Positions 44,867 to 54,336 of a stretch of 64,000 bases of DNA are shown here, piece by piece; position 1 is the first letter of the stretch, and each line of letters starts with the position of its first letter. The stretch lies in contig NZ_JACSPP010000011.1 in assembly GCF_014837065.1 (NCBI RefSeq), positions 16,903-80,902 on the forward strand. Reading direction: 5' to 3'. The DNA comes from Phocaeicola intestinalis. Lineage in GTDB: Bacteria > Bacteroidota > Bacteroidia > Bacteroidales > Bacteroidaceae. The notes below the pieces were generated by a model. The model worked only from the letters and a program-made list of their open reading frames with translations, ran no database searches and was not told the DNA's origin. Both the position numbers and the translations under genes were made by a program.

Positions 44867-45571
44867 ATGAAAGGATTACTTAAAAAAGGAGGAGCATGGA
44901 TTGCAGTTGCAATACTATCTCCAGCAGTGCTGATGGCACAAGACAAAGTGGAAGCAAGTGTGGGAGCCGACCTGGTGAGCGGATATATTTGGCGCGGGCA
45001 AGATTTGGGGAATGTCAGCATCCAACCCTCGCTCTCCATCGCCTACAAAGGGTTCTCGCTCTCGGCTTGGGGGTCGGTAGGGTTCGAGAAGTCAGATACG
45101 AAAGAGTTCGACCTTACGCTGGGGTATGGCATCGGCGGGTTCAGCGTATCTGTAACGGACTATTGGTTCAACAACGGACCGGCGTATTTCCATTACGGAG
45201 CACACGACACGAACCACACGTTCGAGGCGCAAGTGGGATATGATTTCGGCGTGCTTGCCGTAAACTGGTACACCAATTTCGCCGGCAATGTAGGGTATAA
45301 TTCGGACGGCGACCGTGCGTATGCCTCATACATCGCCCTTTCGGCTCCTTTCCGTCTGGGCGGGCTTGACTGGGAAGCCACGGTAGGCGCCACGCCCTGG
45401 GAGAACGATTTCTATAACGGAGGCAAGAACGGATTTGCCGTGAGCGAGGTAGGCATTAAAGCCACCAAGGAACTGAAAATCACCGATTCGTGGACCCTGC
45501 CCGTCTTTGCGCAGGCGATATGGAACCCGGCAACAGAAGGCGCCTATTTCGTGGCAGGCTTAAGTTTTTGA
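44867..45571 (+). CDS. TorF-like putative porin linked to ammonium transport
   Basis: 234 aa. Signal peptide (GGAWIAVAILSPAVLMAQ), then a compact barrel: VEASVGADLVSGYIWRGQDL is the signature N-terminal strand pair of the TorF/Gcw_chp family, and the protein ends AYFVAGLSF. It precedes genes for P-II and AmtB in the same direction with short gaps (74 and 44 bp), which suggests that it passes a nitrogen compound through the outer membrane (inference). Confidence 0.78.
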   Translation: MKGLLKKGGAWIAVAILSPAVLMAQDKVEASVGADLVSGYIWRGQDLGNVSIQPSLSIAYKGFSLSAWGSVGFEKSDTKEFDLTLGYGIGGFSVSVTDYWFNNGPAYFHYGAHDTNHTFEAQVGYDFGVLAVNWYTNFAGNVGYNSDGDRAYASYIALSAPFRLGGLDWEATVGATPWENDFYNGGKNGFAVSEVGIKATKELKITDSWTLPVFAQAIWNPATEGAYFVAGLSF

Positions 45572-45645
45572 TAGGATAAACGAGAGGTAAAAGATTGAGG
45601 GATAACATTTCTGGCAAAGTACTAACTACAAAATACAAATACAAG

Positions 45646-46002
45646 ATGAAAAAGATTGAAGCGATTATCCGGAGAACACGGTTCGACGATGTGAAACAAG
45701 CATTGCTGGATGCTGACATCGAGTGGTTCTCCTATTACGACGTGCGGGGCGTAGGAAAGACCCGCGAAGGCCGCATTTACCGCGGCGTGGTGTACGACAC
45801 AAGCTCGATAGAGCGCATCCTGCTCTCCATCGTGGTGCGCGAAAAGAATGTAGAGAAAACCATCCAGGCGATACTGAAAGCCGCCCAGACGGGCGAGATA
45901 GGCGACGGACGCATCTTCGTCATCCCGGTAGAGGACGCCATCCGCATCCGTACCGGCGAACGGGGGGACATTGCGCTCTATAACGCCGAACAAGAGAAAT
46001 AA
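45646..46002 (+). CDS. P-II family nitrogen regulator
   Basis: 118 aa from the ATG at 45646. MKKIEAIIRRTRFDDVKQAL and the final GDGRIFVIPVEDAIRIRTGE are typical P-II segments. The T-loop (GVGKTREGRIYRGVVYDTSS) keeps a Tyr in the IYRG position used for control in other P-II proteins, but differs from the common GRQKGHTE form. In the GlnK role it would sense 2-oxoglutarate and ATP/ADP and block AmtB directly; the adjacent amtB supports this. Confidence 0.93.
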   Translation: MKKIEAIIRRTRFDDVKQALLDADIEWFSYYDVRGVGKTREGRIYRGVVYDTSSIERILLSIVVREKNVEKTIQAILKAAQTGEIGDGRIFVIPVEDAIRIRTGERGDIALYNAEQEK

Positions 46003-46046
46003 GCCACATAAGTCATACAAATACAATATCTAAACGAGATTTTATT

Positions 46047-47411
46047 ATGGATACATATACAAAAGGCGGCAGATGCTGGATGAGGTATGCCGCGGCGATT
46101 CTTATGCTTTTGATTTCCACGCCTTCCCTGCTGGCACAGGAGGCAAGCGGAGCGGATATGCCCGCGCTCGATTCGGGCAATACAGCGTGGATTCTGACCT
46201 CTTCCATCTTAGTGTTATTGATGAGCATTCCGGGCATTGCCCTGTTCTATGGCGGCTTAGTGCGCCAGAAGAATGTATTGAGTGTCATTATGCAAACCCT
46301 CTTCATCGTAGGCGTGGTCAGCATCTTATGGATAGCCTTCGGGTATAGCTGGGCGTTCGATACCAGCTTTGCCGAGTCTGGAAACCCGCTGGCGTGTGTG
46401 ATAGGCGGATTCGACAAGGCGTTCCTCCACGGCATCACCCTGGATACGCTGACCGCGGGCAACATTCCCGAACTGGTATTCGTGATGTTCCAGTGCATGT
46501 TTGCCATCATCACCCCCGCGCTGATATTGGGTGCCTTTGCCGAACGTATCAAGTTTTCGGGCTATATCGTGTTCATCACGTTGTGGGTAATCCTTGCCTA
46601 CTTCCCGATGGCACACTGGGTATGGGGCGGAGGCTTCCTGCAGCAAATGGGAGCCATCGACTTTGCCGGAGGTACGGTGGTGCACATCAATGCCGGGATT
46701 TCGGCATTAATCATGGCGATTATGTTGGGCAAGCGCATGGACTATAAGGTAGGGCATCCCATTACGCCGCATAACGTGACCTTCGTCTTTATGGGCACTT
46801 CGTTCCTGTGGCTGGGATGGTTCGGCTTCAATGCCGGAAGCGGGCTTGCCGCCGACGGGCTTGCCGCAAACGCCTTCCTCGTAACCCATGTGGCAACGGC
46901 TATGGCGGCTATCACGTGGATGGTCATCGACTGGCTCTGCAACAAGAAACCCACCACCATCGGCGCCTGTACGGGAGCCGTAGCCGGACTGGTGGCAATC
47001 ACTCCGGCGGCAGGCACGGTAGACCTGCTGGGCGCGTTCTGCATCGGTATCATCACGCCGATAGTATGCTTCTTCATGGTAGCTGCGGTCAAGCCGAAAT
47101 TCAAGTATGACGATGCACTCGATGCGTTCGGCGTACACGGCATAGGCGGTATCATCGGTTCTATCCTGACCGGTGTATTCGCTACCCGCTTCATCTCGGG
47201 CGAAGACGGCGTTCAAGGCGCTCTCTACGGCGACTGGCACCAGCTTTGGGTTCAGATTGTAGCAACCGTGGTATCTATCGTGTTCAGCGCGGTCATTACC
47301 TTCATCCTGTTCAAGATAGTAGACTCTACCATCGGACTCCGCGTAGACAAGCGCGTAGAAGAAGAAGGGCTTGACATCTACGAACACGGCGAGTCGGCTT
47401 ACAATCATTGA
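46047..47411 (+). CDS. amtB: Ammonium transporter
   Basis: 454 aa. N-terminal signal-like segment (YAAAILMLLISTPSLLAQ), then 11 membrane helices. Amt signatures: NTAWILTSSILVLLMSIPGI, FAERIKFSGYIVFITLWVIL, MAHWVWGGGFLQQMGAIDFA, FAGGTVVHINAGISALIMAI (pore His) and LDAFGVHGIGGIIGSILTGV (second pore His). It moves ammonium across the inner membrane as a trimer. The P-II gene just upstream probably encodes its regulator. Confidence 0.97.
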   Translation: MDTYTKGGRCWMRYAAAILMLLISTPSLLAQEASGADMPALDSGNTAWILTSSILVLLMSIPGIALFYGGLVRQKNVLSVIMQTLFIVGVVSILWIAFGYSWAFDTSFAESGNPLACVIGGFDKAFLHGITLDTLTAGNIPELVFVMFQCMFAIITPALILGAFAERIKFSGYIVFITLWVILAYFPMAHWVWGGGFLQQMGAIDFAGGTVVHINAGISALIMAIMLGKRMDYKVGHPITPHNVTFVFMGTSFLWLGWFGFNAGSGLAADGLAANAFLVTHVATAMAAITWMVIDWLCNKKPTTIGACTGAVAGLVAITPAAGTVDLLGAFCIGIITPIVCFFMVAAVKPKFKYDDALDAFGVHGIGGIIGSILTGVFATRFISGEDGVQGALYGDWHQLWVQIVATVVSIVFSAVITFILFKIVDSTIGLRVDKRVEEEGLDIYEHGESAYNH

Positions 47412-47437
47412 TAGCTGACAAGGAGAATTGGTTTTAA

Positions 47438-47486
47438 GGGCACACAGAATTCCAAGGCTTCGCACAAGCCTCGGAGTTCTGTGTCC
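47438..47486 (+). terminator. Strong hairpin after amtB
   Basis: gggcacacagaattccaagg and ctt pair with aagcctcggagttctgtgtc c through a cgcac loop, with only a few mismatches. There is no U-run, so this may be a Rho-type or processing hairpin rather than a simple intrinsic terminator. Confidence 0.6.
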
Positions 47487-47586
47487 TCTGCATGCTTGGG
47501 AAAGCCCGTCCCCCTCATATTGTTATAGAATGTTTTTTTATGCCAAAGGGTGTGACAAACAAGAGAGGTACACGCGACATTTTTGG

Positions 47587-47595
47587 TACTTTTGC
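47587..47595 (+). promoter_or_regulatory. -7 box TACTTTTGC for the Bcr/CflA gene
   Basis: A full TAnnTTTG match, 24 bp before the ATG at 47619. Its presence supports 47619 as the original start of the frameshifted gene. Confidence 0.65.
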
Positions 47596-47618
47596 AGCGG
47601 TAAAAGAAAGGATAATTT

Positions 47619-48814
47619 ATGGCTAGACAAAACTCACGTGTATTTATTTTAATCTTTTTGGGTATGCTTACCGCCTTCGGGCCGTTTGTCACCGATATGT
47701 ATCTGCCTACTTTCCCCGAGATGGCAGATTTTTTCACACATCTTCTTCGATGGTCCAACTGGGCTTGACCGCCAGCATGATAGGCCTGGCGGCGGGGCAA
47801 TTGTTCTTCGGACCGCTGAGCGACAAGTACGGGAGACGCCCGTTGCTGATTGCCGGCATGTTTCTGTTCCTGGTTTCTACGCTGGGATGCGTATATTCGC
47901 AGACCGCCCTGCAGTTTGTAGGCTGGCGGCTGGTGCAGGGGATAGCCGGGGCAAGCGGGATTGTGATATCGCGCTCGATAGCCGCCGACAAATATGCCGG
48001 ACGCGAACTGGCAAAGATGTTAGGCATCATAGGCGCCATCAACGGAGTGGCTCCGGTAGCTGCTCCGATGGGAGGAGGGATCCTGGCGGAAAGCATCGGC
48101 TGGCAAGGCATTTTCTGGTGCTTGTTCTGCATAGGCATCCTGCTTCTGGCAGGCAGCTTCCACCTGACCGAGTCACTTCCGGCAGCTAACCGGAGAAAAA
48201 CAAACTGGGCAGATGTGTTCCGCGGTTTCGGCGCGGTCTTGCGTAACCGCCAGTACTTATGCTACATCCTGCAGTTCGGGTTTGCCCAGGGCGTGTTATT
48301 CGCCAACATATCGTCCGCCCCGTTTATCATGCAAGAACATTATGGCTTCTCGCCGATGACGTTCAGCGTATGCTTCGGCGCCAATGCGCTGGCAATTGTC
48401 TTCTCGGCGGCATTATCTGTCAGGTTCCGCCATCCGGAGCTGGTACTCTATCGCGGAAGCCAGGGCATGCTGGCCGTTTCCATCCTCCTGCTGGCAGCGA
48501 TGGGTTCCTCGTGCAGCTTTTGGATTTACGAAACATTGTTGCTCTGCCTGTTGGTGATGCTGGGGCTGACATTCACATCGTCCAACACCTTAGCCATGAA
48601 CGCCGAACGCCAACATGCCGGAACGGCATCTGCGGTATTGGGTGCGTTAGGCTTTGCTTTTGGCGGCATTGTTTCTCCGTTGGTGGGTATCGGCGACATC
48701 ATGCTTTCTACGGGCGGCATGTTCGTCATCGGCTCATTGGGCGCCTTTCTATGTGCCCGCATCTCCCTGAGCAGACTGATAAGACGCAAGGTTGCTGTAG
48801 CATGCGGCAAGTAA
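47619..48814 (+). pseudogene. Bcr/CflA-type MFS drug exporter, frameshifted in a T tract
   Basis: The ATG at 47619 starts FILIFLGMLTAFGPFVTDMY then LPTFPEMADF, the classic first helix of Bcr/CflA exporters, but the frame ends at 47766. From about 47735 the protein continues in another frame (TSSSMVQLGLTASMIGLAAG, GPLSDKYGRRPLL as motif A) to the stop at 48814. One extra T in the run of six T at 47729-47734 would restore a full protein of about 398 aa. So the gene is off because of a 1-bp loss, switches by slippage, or carries a sequencing error. The rest shows 12 normal helices and no other lesion. Confidence 0.85.
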
Positions 48815-48861
48815 TACCGAAAAGAATCGTACTGGATGACAAAAGTATCTGATTTTTCGAC

Positions 48862-48910
48862 AAAAGAAACGCGGAAAGCTTGTTGGTGGTATGCTCTCCG
48901 CGTTTCTTTT
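48862..48910. terminator. Bidirectional terminator
   Basis: aaaagaaacgcggaaagc at 48862-48879 pairs with gctctccgcgtttctttt at 48893-48910, with A- and T-rich flanks on both sides. It lies between the convergent exporter and beta-helix genes. Confidence 0.8.
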
Positions 48911-48948
48911 TTACGTGACAATCCTCCTTACGAGAATGTGGATAATTT

Positions 48949-51198
48949 TCAGAACTGATATCCTGTCCATCCGAAGAGGTCGGCAGAAGCTCCGGTATTG
49001 CCATCGGCTACGGTAACCTCACCTGTTCCGTGTATTTCATCGCCTGTAAGCGTCGAAGTCAATTCATTGGTTACAGAGATAGTTGTAGTCGCCTGTGCAT
49101 CGCCCTTGCTATCGGTCAAGTCAACCAAGTCATCTACCGCACCCGTACCGATGACCAACGCATTGGTAATAGTAGCCTTCGCACCACGGCGAATCTTGAT
49201 AGCGTCTACCATTTCGGCTGCTTCAGACAAGTTTTCGATAGTCATGTTCTCGATGGTGAAGTCGGATTGCGGAGCGTGGTCTGCACCGTTTCCGTCCAGA
49301 TTTCCGTCAGCTTCTACACCACGCGGGTCTTCTTCGGTGCTGGTGAATCCGGCTTCCCAACGTCCGTAGCAGTCCTTCAGCGTACCGCAATAGCCTTGAG
49401 TGAAGTCGAACATATCGTCATCGCAGTTTACGGCAAGCAGTCCGGTTACGTTTACCGAGCCTCCGAAGAATTCGATGGCATCATCGGCACCGTCAGCAAT
49501 ATAAATGTTTTCAATCACCGTTCCGTTTCCTACTGCATTCAGTGTAAGTCCGTTGTGTTCGACATCGGCATTCGAACGTGCTCCGGTATAAAGCAGCTTG
49601 ACATAACGCAATACGCCCGAATTGTCGGCATTGTCATCGCCTCCGTAGGGTTGGTTGTTATCAATCTCGGTAGCACCTTCGGTTACAGTTCCCTCTACGC
49701 CTGAGATGCGCGCATAACCGTTGATAATCAATCCGCCCCAGTAACCCGGTCCGGCATTGGCTTCATCTTCTGCCGTAAAGGTGATGGGAGCCTCAGCAGT
49801 TCCTTCTGCCATAATCTTACCGCCACGTTCTACCAGCAAGTAATTGCCAAAACCTTCTTTTGCCTTGATGGTCAATCCGGCAGGGATGGTCAGCGTAGCA
49901 CCTTCTTTCACTACTACAGCACCTTCGAGTGTATATTCAGTATTCGCATCGAGAGTCATATCCGAAGCGATATCGCCTGAAAGGGTTGCCTTAGCAGGTT
50001 CCGGAGCTTCGGTTTCGCCTGGAAACTGATAGCCTGTCCATGCCAACGCACTGGTATTGGCACCCGTGTTTCCAGCTTCGATAACCACACCTTCGTATGT
50101 GCCTTCAGCGTTCAGGTCACCATCGGTAGTAGCAGATTCCAACTGGTTGGTTACGCTCATTTCAGTACCTTCACCTGCACCGCCTTTGCCATCGTTCAGG
50201 TCAATCAAGTTCTCAACAGCACCTGTACCCATTACCAAAGCATTGGTGATGTGTGCCGTAGCGCCACGGCGAACTTTTATCGCATCCTGCATAGCCTGGC
50301 TTGCAGAGAAGTTGGCAATGGTCATATTTTCTACCTTAAAGTCTGATTGCGGCGTATGGTCGGCACCGTTTCCGTCCAAGTTACCATCGGCTTCGATACC
50401 GCGCGGGTCTTCTTCGGTGCTGGTGAAACCTTCTTCCCAAATGCCGTAGCAGTTAGACAAGGTACCGGAATACCCCTGAGTAAAGTCGAACATATCGTCA
50501 TCACAGTTTACAGCAAGCAAATTGCTTACATTTACTGTACCTCCGAAGAACTCGATAGCATCGTCGGCACCTTCTACAATATATACATTGTTAATGGTAG
50601 TACCGTTACCTACACCGTTCAAAGTCAAACCGTTGTGTTCGATATCTGCGCTTGAGCGTGCGCCGGTGTACCACAATTCAATGTATTCCAAGGTACCGCT
50701 GTTGTCGGCAGCATCGCTTCCTCCGTAAGGCATGTTGTTATCCACTTCGGTAGCACCTGTAGCCGTACTTCCTGCAGAGCCTGAAATAGGAGCCTTACCA
50801 TTAATAATCAGACCACCCCAGTACCCCGGTCCGGCATTGCTTTCGTCTTCAGCGGTGAAGATGATAGGAGCCTGTGCGGTACCGCGTGCATTGATTTTAC
50901 CGCCTTGCGCTACAATGATATAATTGCCAAAACCTTGTCTTGCCTTAATTTTCGTTCCGGCAGGGATTTCAAGTGTCGCGCCATCGGGCACAGTCAATGT
51001 ACCGCTCAAAATATATTCCGTATTGGCATCCAAGGTCATCGTTCCTTCTACATTACCCGAAAGTTCCACGGTTTCTACCGGTTCTTCACCGCCACCGGGG
51101 TTTTCACCATTGGGTTCGTCATCGTCACTACAAGAAGTAAGTGATACACTGCTTGCCAATGCGGCAAACAACATCGCGTTTAAGAAAAACTTTTTCAT
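48949..51198 (-). CDS. Surface lipoprotein with two tandem beta-helix-like domains
   Basis: 749 aa. Lipobox SLTSC followed by SDDDEPNG, the acidic surface-export signal. Two closely related halves (about 48-395 and 405-749) each start LSG..TLDANTEY, continue with FTAEDE-NAGPGYWGGLIING, NCDDDMFDFTQGY, the Asp/Gly-rich EADGNLDGNGADH (a likely calcium site), and finish near WTGYQF. The repeat is clear in both protein and DNA. The fold looks like a parallel beta helix. It lies downstream of a TonB receptor gene in the same direction and is probably its surface partner. No enzyme motif is recognised. Confidence 0.82.
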   Translation of the reverse strand: MKKFFLNAMLFAALASSVSLTSCSDDDEPNGENPGGGEEPVETVELSGNVEGTMTLDANTEYILSGTLTVPDGATLEIPAGTKIKARQGFGNYIIVAQGGKINARGTAQAPIIFTAEDESNAGPGYWGGLIINGKAPISGSAGSTATGATEVDNNMPYGGSDAADNSGTLEYIELWYTGARSSADIEHNGLTLNGVGNGTTINNVYIVEGADDAIEFFGGTVNVSNLLAVNCDDDMFDFTQGYSGTLSNCYGIWEEGFTSTEEDPRGIEADGNLDGNGADHTPQSDFKVENMTIANFSASQAMQDAIKVRRGATAHITNALVMGTGAVENLIDLNDGKGGAGEGTEMSVTNQLESATTDGDLNAEGTYEGVVIEAGNTGANTSALAWTGYQFPGETEAPEPAKATLSGDIASDMTLDANTEYTLEGAVVVKEGATLTIPAGLTIKAKEGFGNYLLVERGGKIMAEGTAEAPITFTAEDEANAGPGYWGGLIINGYARISGVEGTVTEGATEIDNNQPYGGDDNADNSGVLRYVKLLYTGARSNADVEHNGLTLNAVGNGTVIENIYIADGADDAIEFFGGSVNVTGLLAVNCDDDMFDFTQGYCGTLKDCYGRWEAGFTSTEEDPRGVEADGNLDGNGADHAPQSDFTIENMTIENLSEAAEMVDAIKIRRGAKATITNALVIGTGAVDDLVDLTDSKGDAQATTTISVTNELTSTLTGDEIHGTGEVTVADGNTGASADLFGWTGYQF

Positions 51199-51266
51199 TG
51201 TTCGATAATTTGGTTAAAATTATAGTTTGGTTTATTGTTCTGATTATATTTTTCCAAGCAGGCTTA

Positions 51267-51458
51267 GAAGCTGTTTTGAATTTATCGTGCGATGATTTGG
51301 GATGAGTTTTTGAGGCATTTCCGCTTCTGTGATGAGGAAGATAGCGGGCTATCTGACGAAGAACAGGAGCGAAAAGGACCAAAAAATCGCCCAAAGCACA
51401 CACGAAAACGGATACATCAAGCCAAGAAAAACTTTTTGGAGAAATTCAAAACAGCTTC
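51267..51458 (+). mobile_element. 192-bp MITE, copy 1 (between receptor and beta-helix genes)
   Basis: Ends are inverted repeats: gaagctgttttgaattt at 51267 and its complement ending at 51458. The flanks repeat TTA (51264-51266 and 51459-51461), a 3-bp target duplication; the right TTA is also the stop codon of the minus-strand receptor gene. The plus strand carries an uninterrupted frame from ATG 51292 through the right end (MIWDEFLRHFRFCDEED to FKTAS, 56 codons, stop 51460-51462). No transposase is encoded. TTA/TAA duplications would suit an IS5-type transposase acting in trans (inference). Confidence 0.85.
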
Positions 51459-54158
51459 TTAGAACGTGCATGCCACTCCGAGGCTGAAATCGATTCCTCT
51501 GCGGTACTTGCTTAACACCACCTCTTCGTTGGTTGCGTTTCCTTTACGAGTCAGCTGATGCACCGAGTTCAACAAGTTTTGCGCTTTCAGGCTGATGGTA
51601 AAGTGCTCGCCAATCTTAGCCGAAGATACAAAGTCAAGGGTCGGAATCCCGTTTTCTACAATGTCCTGGTATCCTTGTGTACCGATGGTGTACAGACGGT
51701 CGCTGAAATAATTGAACACCAATGCATTGGTAAACGAGTTGCTTCCTTTACGCACCAAGTAAGTCAGGTCGGCATTGACAAGCCAGGGAGCCGCGCCTTC
51801 CAACTGGGAACCGGTCGGGTCAGTAGCAAGAGGCACTTTCGCACAAGTGTAAGTATAAGCACCGTTCACACCGAAACTCAGCTTCTGCAACCCTCCGTCT
51901 TGCATCGGATGAGAAAACAAGTCTTTCCGTATCTCTATTTCCGCACCGGCTACAGTAGCATGGTCAGCTATGTTTTCATACGAAAGGAATCCGCCGGCAC
52001 TGGCAATCTCGATACGTGAAATCGGATTTTTGATGTATTTATAGAATCCGGTCACCGAAATCAGTTCGCCGGACGAAAGATACCAGTCCCATTTCAAATC
52101 CACGTTATAGTTATCCGACGGTTGCAAATCAGGATTACCCTGACTATTGAATGTAACGTTTACATAACGGAACGGAGATATTTCCTTTGCCTGAGGCAAG
52201 GTATAAGTCTTGCTGGCTGCAAACCGGAGCGAATGCTTGTCATTGAAATTATAACGCAAGTTGATGCTGGGCAGCACATAGTCTTTGTTGATGGACTGGC
52301 TTCCCTGCGTTCCGCCACGGTTCACATTATAATCTACATCCATATTCACTTTATCATACTTCACACCCACGTTGGCAATGAAGCCTTCGGTAAACTGGTA
52401 AGTGGCTTCCACGTATGCCGAGTGGATGTTTTTGTTTACTCCATACTCATCGATGTTTTTATCCAGGATAAAGTAGTTGTTGTCCAGGTTTTCTTGCGTA
52501 TAATAATTATCGAACCGTACATTATTGATATCAAACTCTTCCTGACGCACTACCGACATATCATACTCGGTAGCTGTAAAATTATCGTCCACAATGCGTC
52601 CGGCATAGCCCAACTGGATGTTGGATTCCTGTGAAAAGTTATCGGGAAGTTTATAAGTAAAACCTGCACGGATATTCAGGTCGTCTTCATTCAGTTCCGA
52701 GAAATAACGTTGCTGGATACCTGTACCTTTCATCGGCACATAGCCCCGGTCGGTCTTTACCAGATTATTGATGCGCCGGTCAGGTTCCAGTCCTTTGATA
52801 ATATTGTAGGCGGCACCTACATTAAAATCGAGCTTATCCGCCAACGCCCATTTGGTATCCAGCTGATTGACGAAAAGCAAGTTATCATTGGTCTGCTGGC
52901 GGCGCATGAAACCTTCGTATGTATCCGAAGACTGGTAATCGGCATCCATACCCAAGTAATCGCCCACCGACTCGCGCGAAGCGTGCAACATGATGAAATT
53001 GTATGTCAACTCGTACTTGTGATCATGCAAGTAGTTCAGATTCGCCATCACGACTTGCGAAGTTTCCACATTCGACTTCTTTCCGAGCATATCCTGCGAA
53101 AGCTCACCCGTGGTAATCGAATTGCGCACTTCTTCTTCATAATAAGAATAATCGCGGTTATGACTGGCAATCAGGTAGAACGAAAGCGGATTGTCGTGGA
53201 TATCAAATTTCTTTCCGCCCGAAATGCTATAACTCTGGTTCACCAGCCCGCTTTTCTTCGAAGGGTCCAAACGGTTCTGGAAGTTGTATACAGAAAGATC
53301 ATCGCCCGGCTGCTTGCTATCAGCAAATCCGAAGGCGTTCACCCCGTCGAGCTTCAGGAAATCAGAAGAAAGACTTTGTGTATTGAATCCGCCCGACACG
53401 CTGGCATTGATTTCACCATAACCTACCAGTTCTTTCGAAGAAATATTGATGTTGGCACCTGCCACATCGGCATACGTGTTGCCATAAAAAGCTTTGTTGA
53501 CATCTACCGACTGGATAATATCGGTAGAAAAGAAGTCGAGCGCAATGTTCTTGTACTCCGGATCTTCCGAAGGAATCGGAAAACGGTTCAGCGTAGTCAA
53601 GTTATACCGGTCGCCCAATCCACGGACAAACACATTCTTCACACCGTCTTGTTTCGAAATGCCCGATATCTTGGTAACTGCCCCTTCGGCATCTCCCACA
53701 CCCTTGCGGGATAACTCCTGGGCGCCAACCGACTGAATTGCCACCACCGATTTCTTTTGCTCCAATAAAGTAACGTTCTCCGACTCGCGGTTCGCCTTAG
53801 CCACAACCACCACATCCGACAACATTTGTGTATCGGGTTCCAACTCGAAATCGAGTGTGGTCACTTTGTTATCCTCTACCTTTACCTGACGTTTGACCGT
53901 TGTTTTATAACCAACATATTTAATTTCAATGTCATAGATACCGTCTTCCACCCCTTTCAGCTGGAAGTTTCCGTCTATATCCGTTACAGCTCCGATATTG
54001 CTTCCCACAATCCGGATAGTAGCCCCGATAAGAGGTTCTTTCGATTTCTGGTCCTTGATACAACCTTTTACATTCACATTTACCTCAACCGCAAAAACAT
54101 TGGCTGCAAACATCGATAAGAGAACAGCCGAAGTCATCCATTTTCTAACTCTTTTCAT
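51459..54158 (-). CDS. TonB-dependent receptor with carboxypeptidase-regulatory domain
   Basis: 899 aa. Signal peptide (WMTSAVLLSMFAANVFA), carboxypeptidase-regulatory-like domain (VNVKGCIKDQKSKEPLIGAT, TDIDGNFQLKGVEDGIYDIE), then a plug domain (VAIQSVGAQELSRKGVGDAE, FVRGLGDRYNLTTLNRFPIP, a TonB-receptor signature) and a barrel to the end (SKYRRGIDFSLGVACTF). It imports a substrate through the outer membrane with TonB. The beta-helix lipoprotein gene follows after a 260-bp gap that now holds the MITE. Substrate unknown. Confidence 0.9.
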   Translation of the reverse strand: MKRVRKWMTSAVLLSMFAANVFAVEVNVNVKGCIKDQKSKEPLIGATIRIVGSNIGAVTDIDGNFQLKGVEDGIYDIEIKYVGYKTTVKRQVKVEDNKVTTLDFELEPDTQMLSDVVVVAKANRESENVTLLEQKKSVVAIQSVGAQELSRKGVGDAEGAVTKISGISKQDGVKNVFVRGLGDRYNLTTLNRFPIPSEDPEYKNIALDFFSTDIIQSVDVNKAFYGNTYADVAGANINISSKELVGYGEINASVSGGFNTQSLSSDFLKLDGVNAFGFADSKQPGDDLSVYNFQNRLDPSKKSGLVNQSYSISGGKKFDIHDNPLSFYLIASHNRDYSYYEEEVRNSITTGELSQDMLGKKSNVETSQVVMANLNYLHDHKYELTYNFIMLHASRESVGDYLGMDADYQSSDTYEGFMRRQQTNDNLLFVNQLDTKWALADKLDFNVGAAYNIIKGLEPDRRINNLVKTDRGYVPMKGTGIQQRYFSELNEDDLNIRAGFTYKLPDNFSQESNIQLGYAGRIVDDNFTATEYDMSVVRQEEFDINNVRFDNYYTQENLDNNYFILDKNIDEYGVNKNIHSAYVEATYQFTEGFIANVGVKYDKVNMDVDYNVNRGGTQGSQSINKDYVLPSINLRYNFNDKHSLRFAASKTYTLPQAKEISPFRYVNVTFNSQGNPDLQPSDNYNVDLKWDWYLSSGELISVTGFYKYIKNPISRIEIASAGGFLSYENIADHATVAGAEIEIRKDLFSHPMQDGGLQKLSFGVNGAYTYTCAKVPLATDPTGSQLEGAAPWLVNADLTYLVRKGSNSFTNALVFNYFSDRLYTIGTQGYQDIVENGIPTLDFVSSAKIGEHFTISLKAQNLLNSVHQLTRKGNATNEEVVLSKYRRGIDFSLGVACTF

Positions 54159-54336
54159 TACCTTATTTTACTAAACTTTTACCGAGTGCAAAGAAAGAGC
54201 TTCCCTTTTACAGGTATACGACAATCGGATAACTTTCCGTTTACAAGTCCGTTGCAATAAGATTACAATATTGAAGAAGTTGTATGCCCCTGCATACCGA
54301 ATAAGGCCGAATGCCGGAAACGGACATGTAAGCGTT

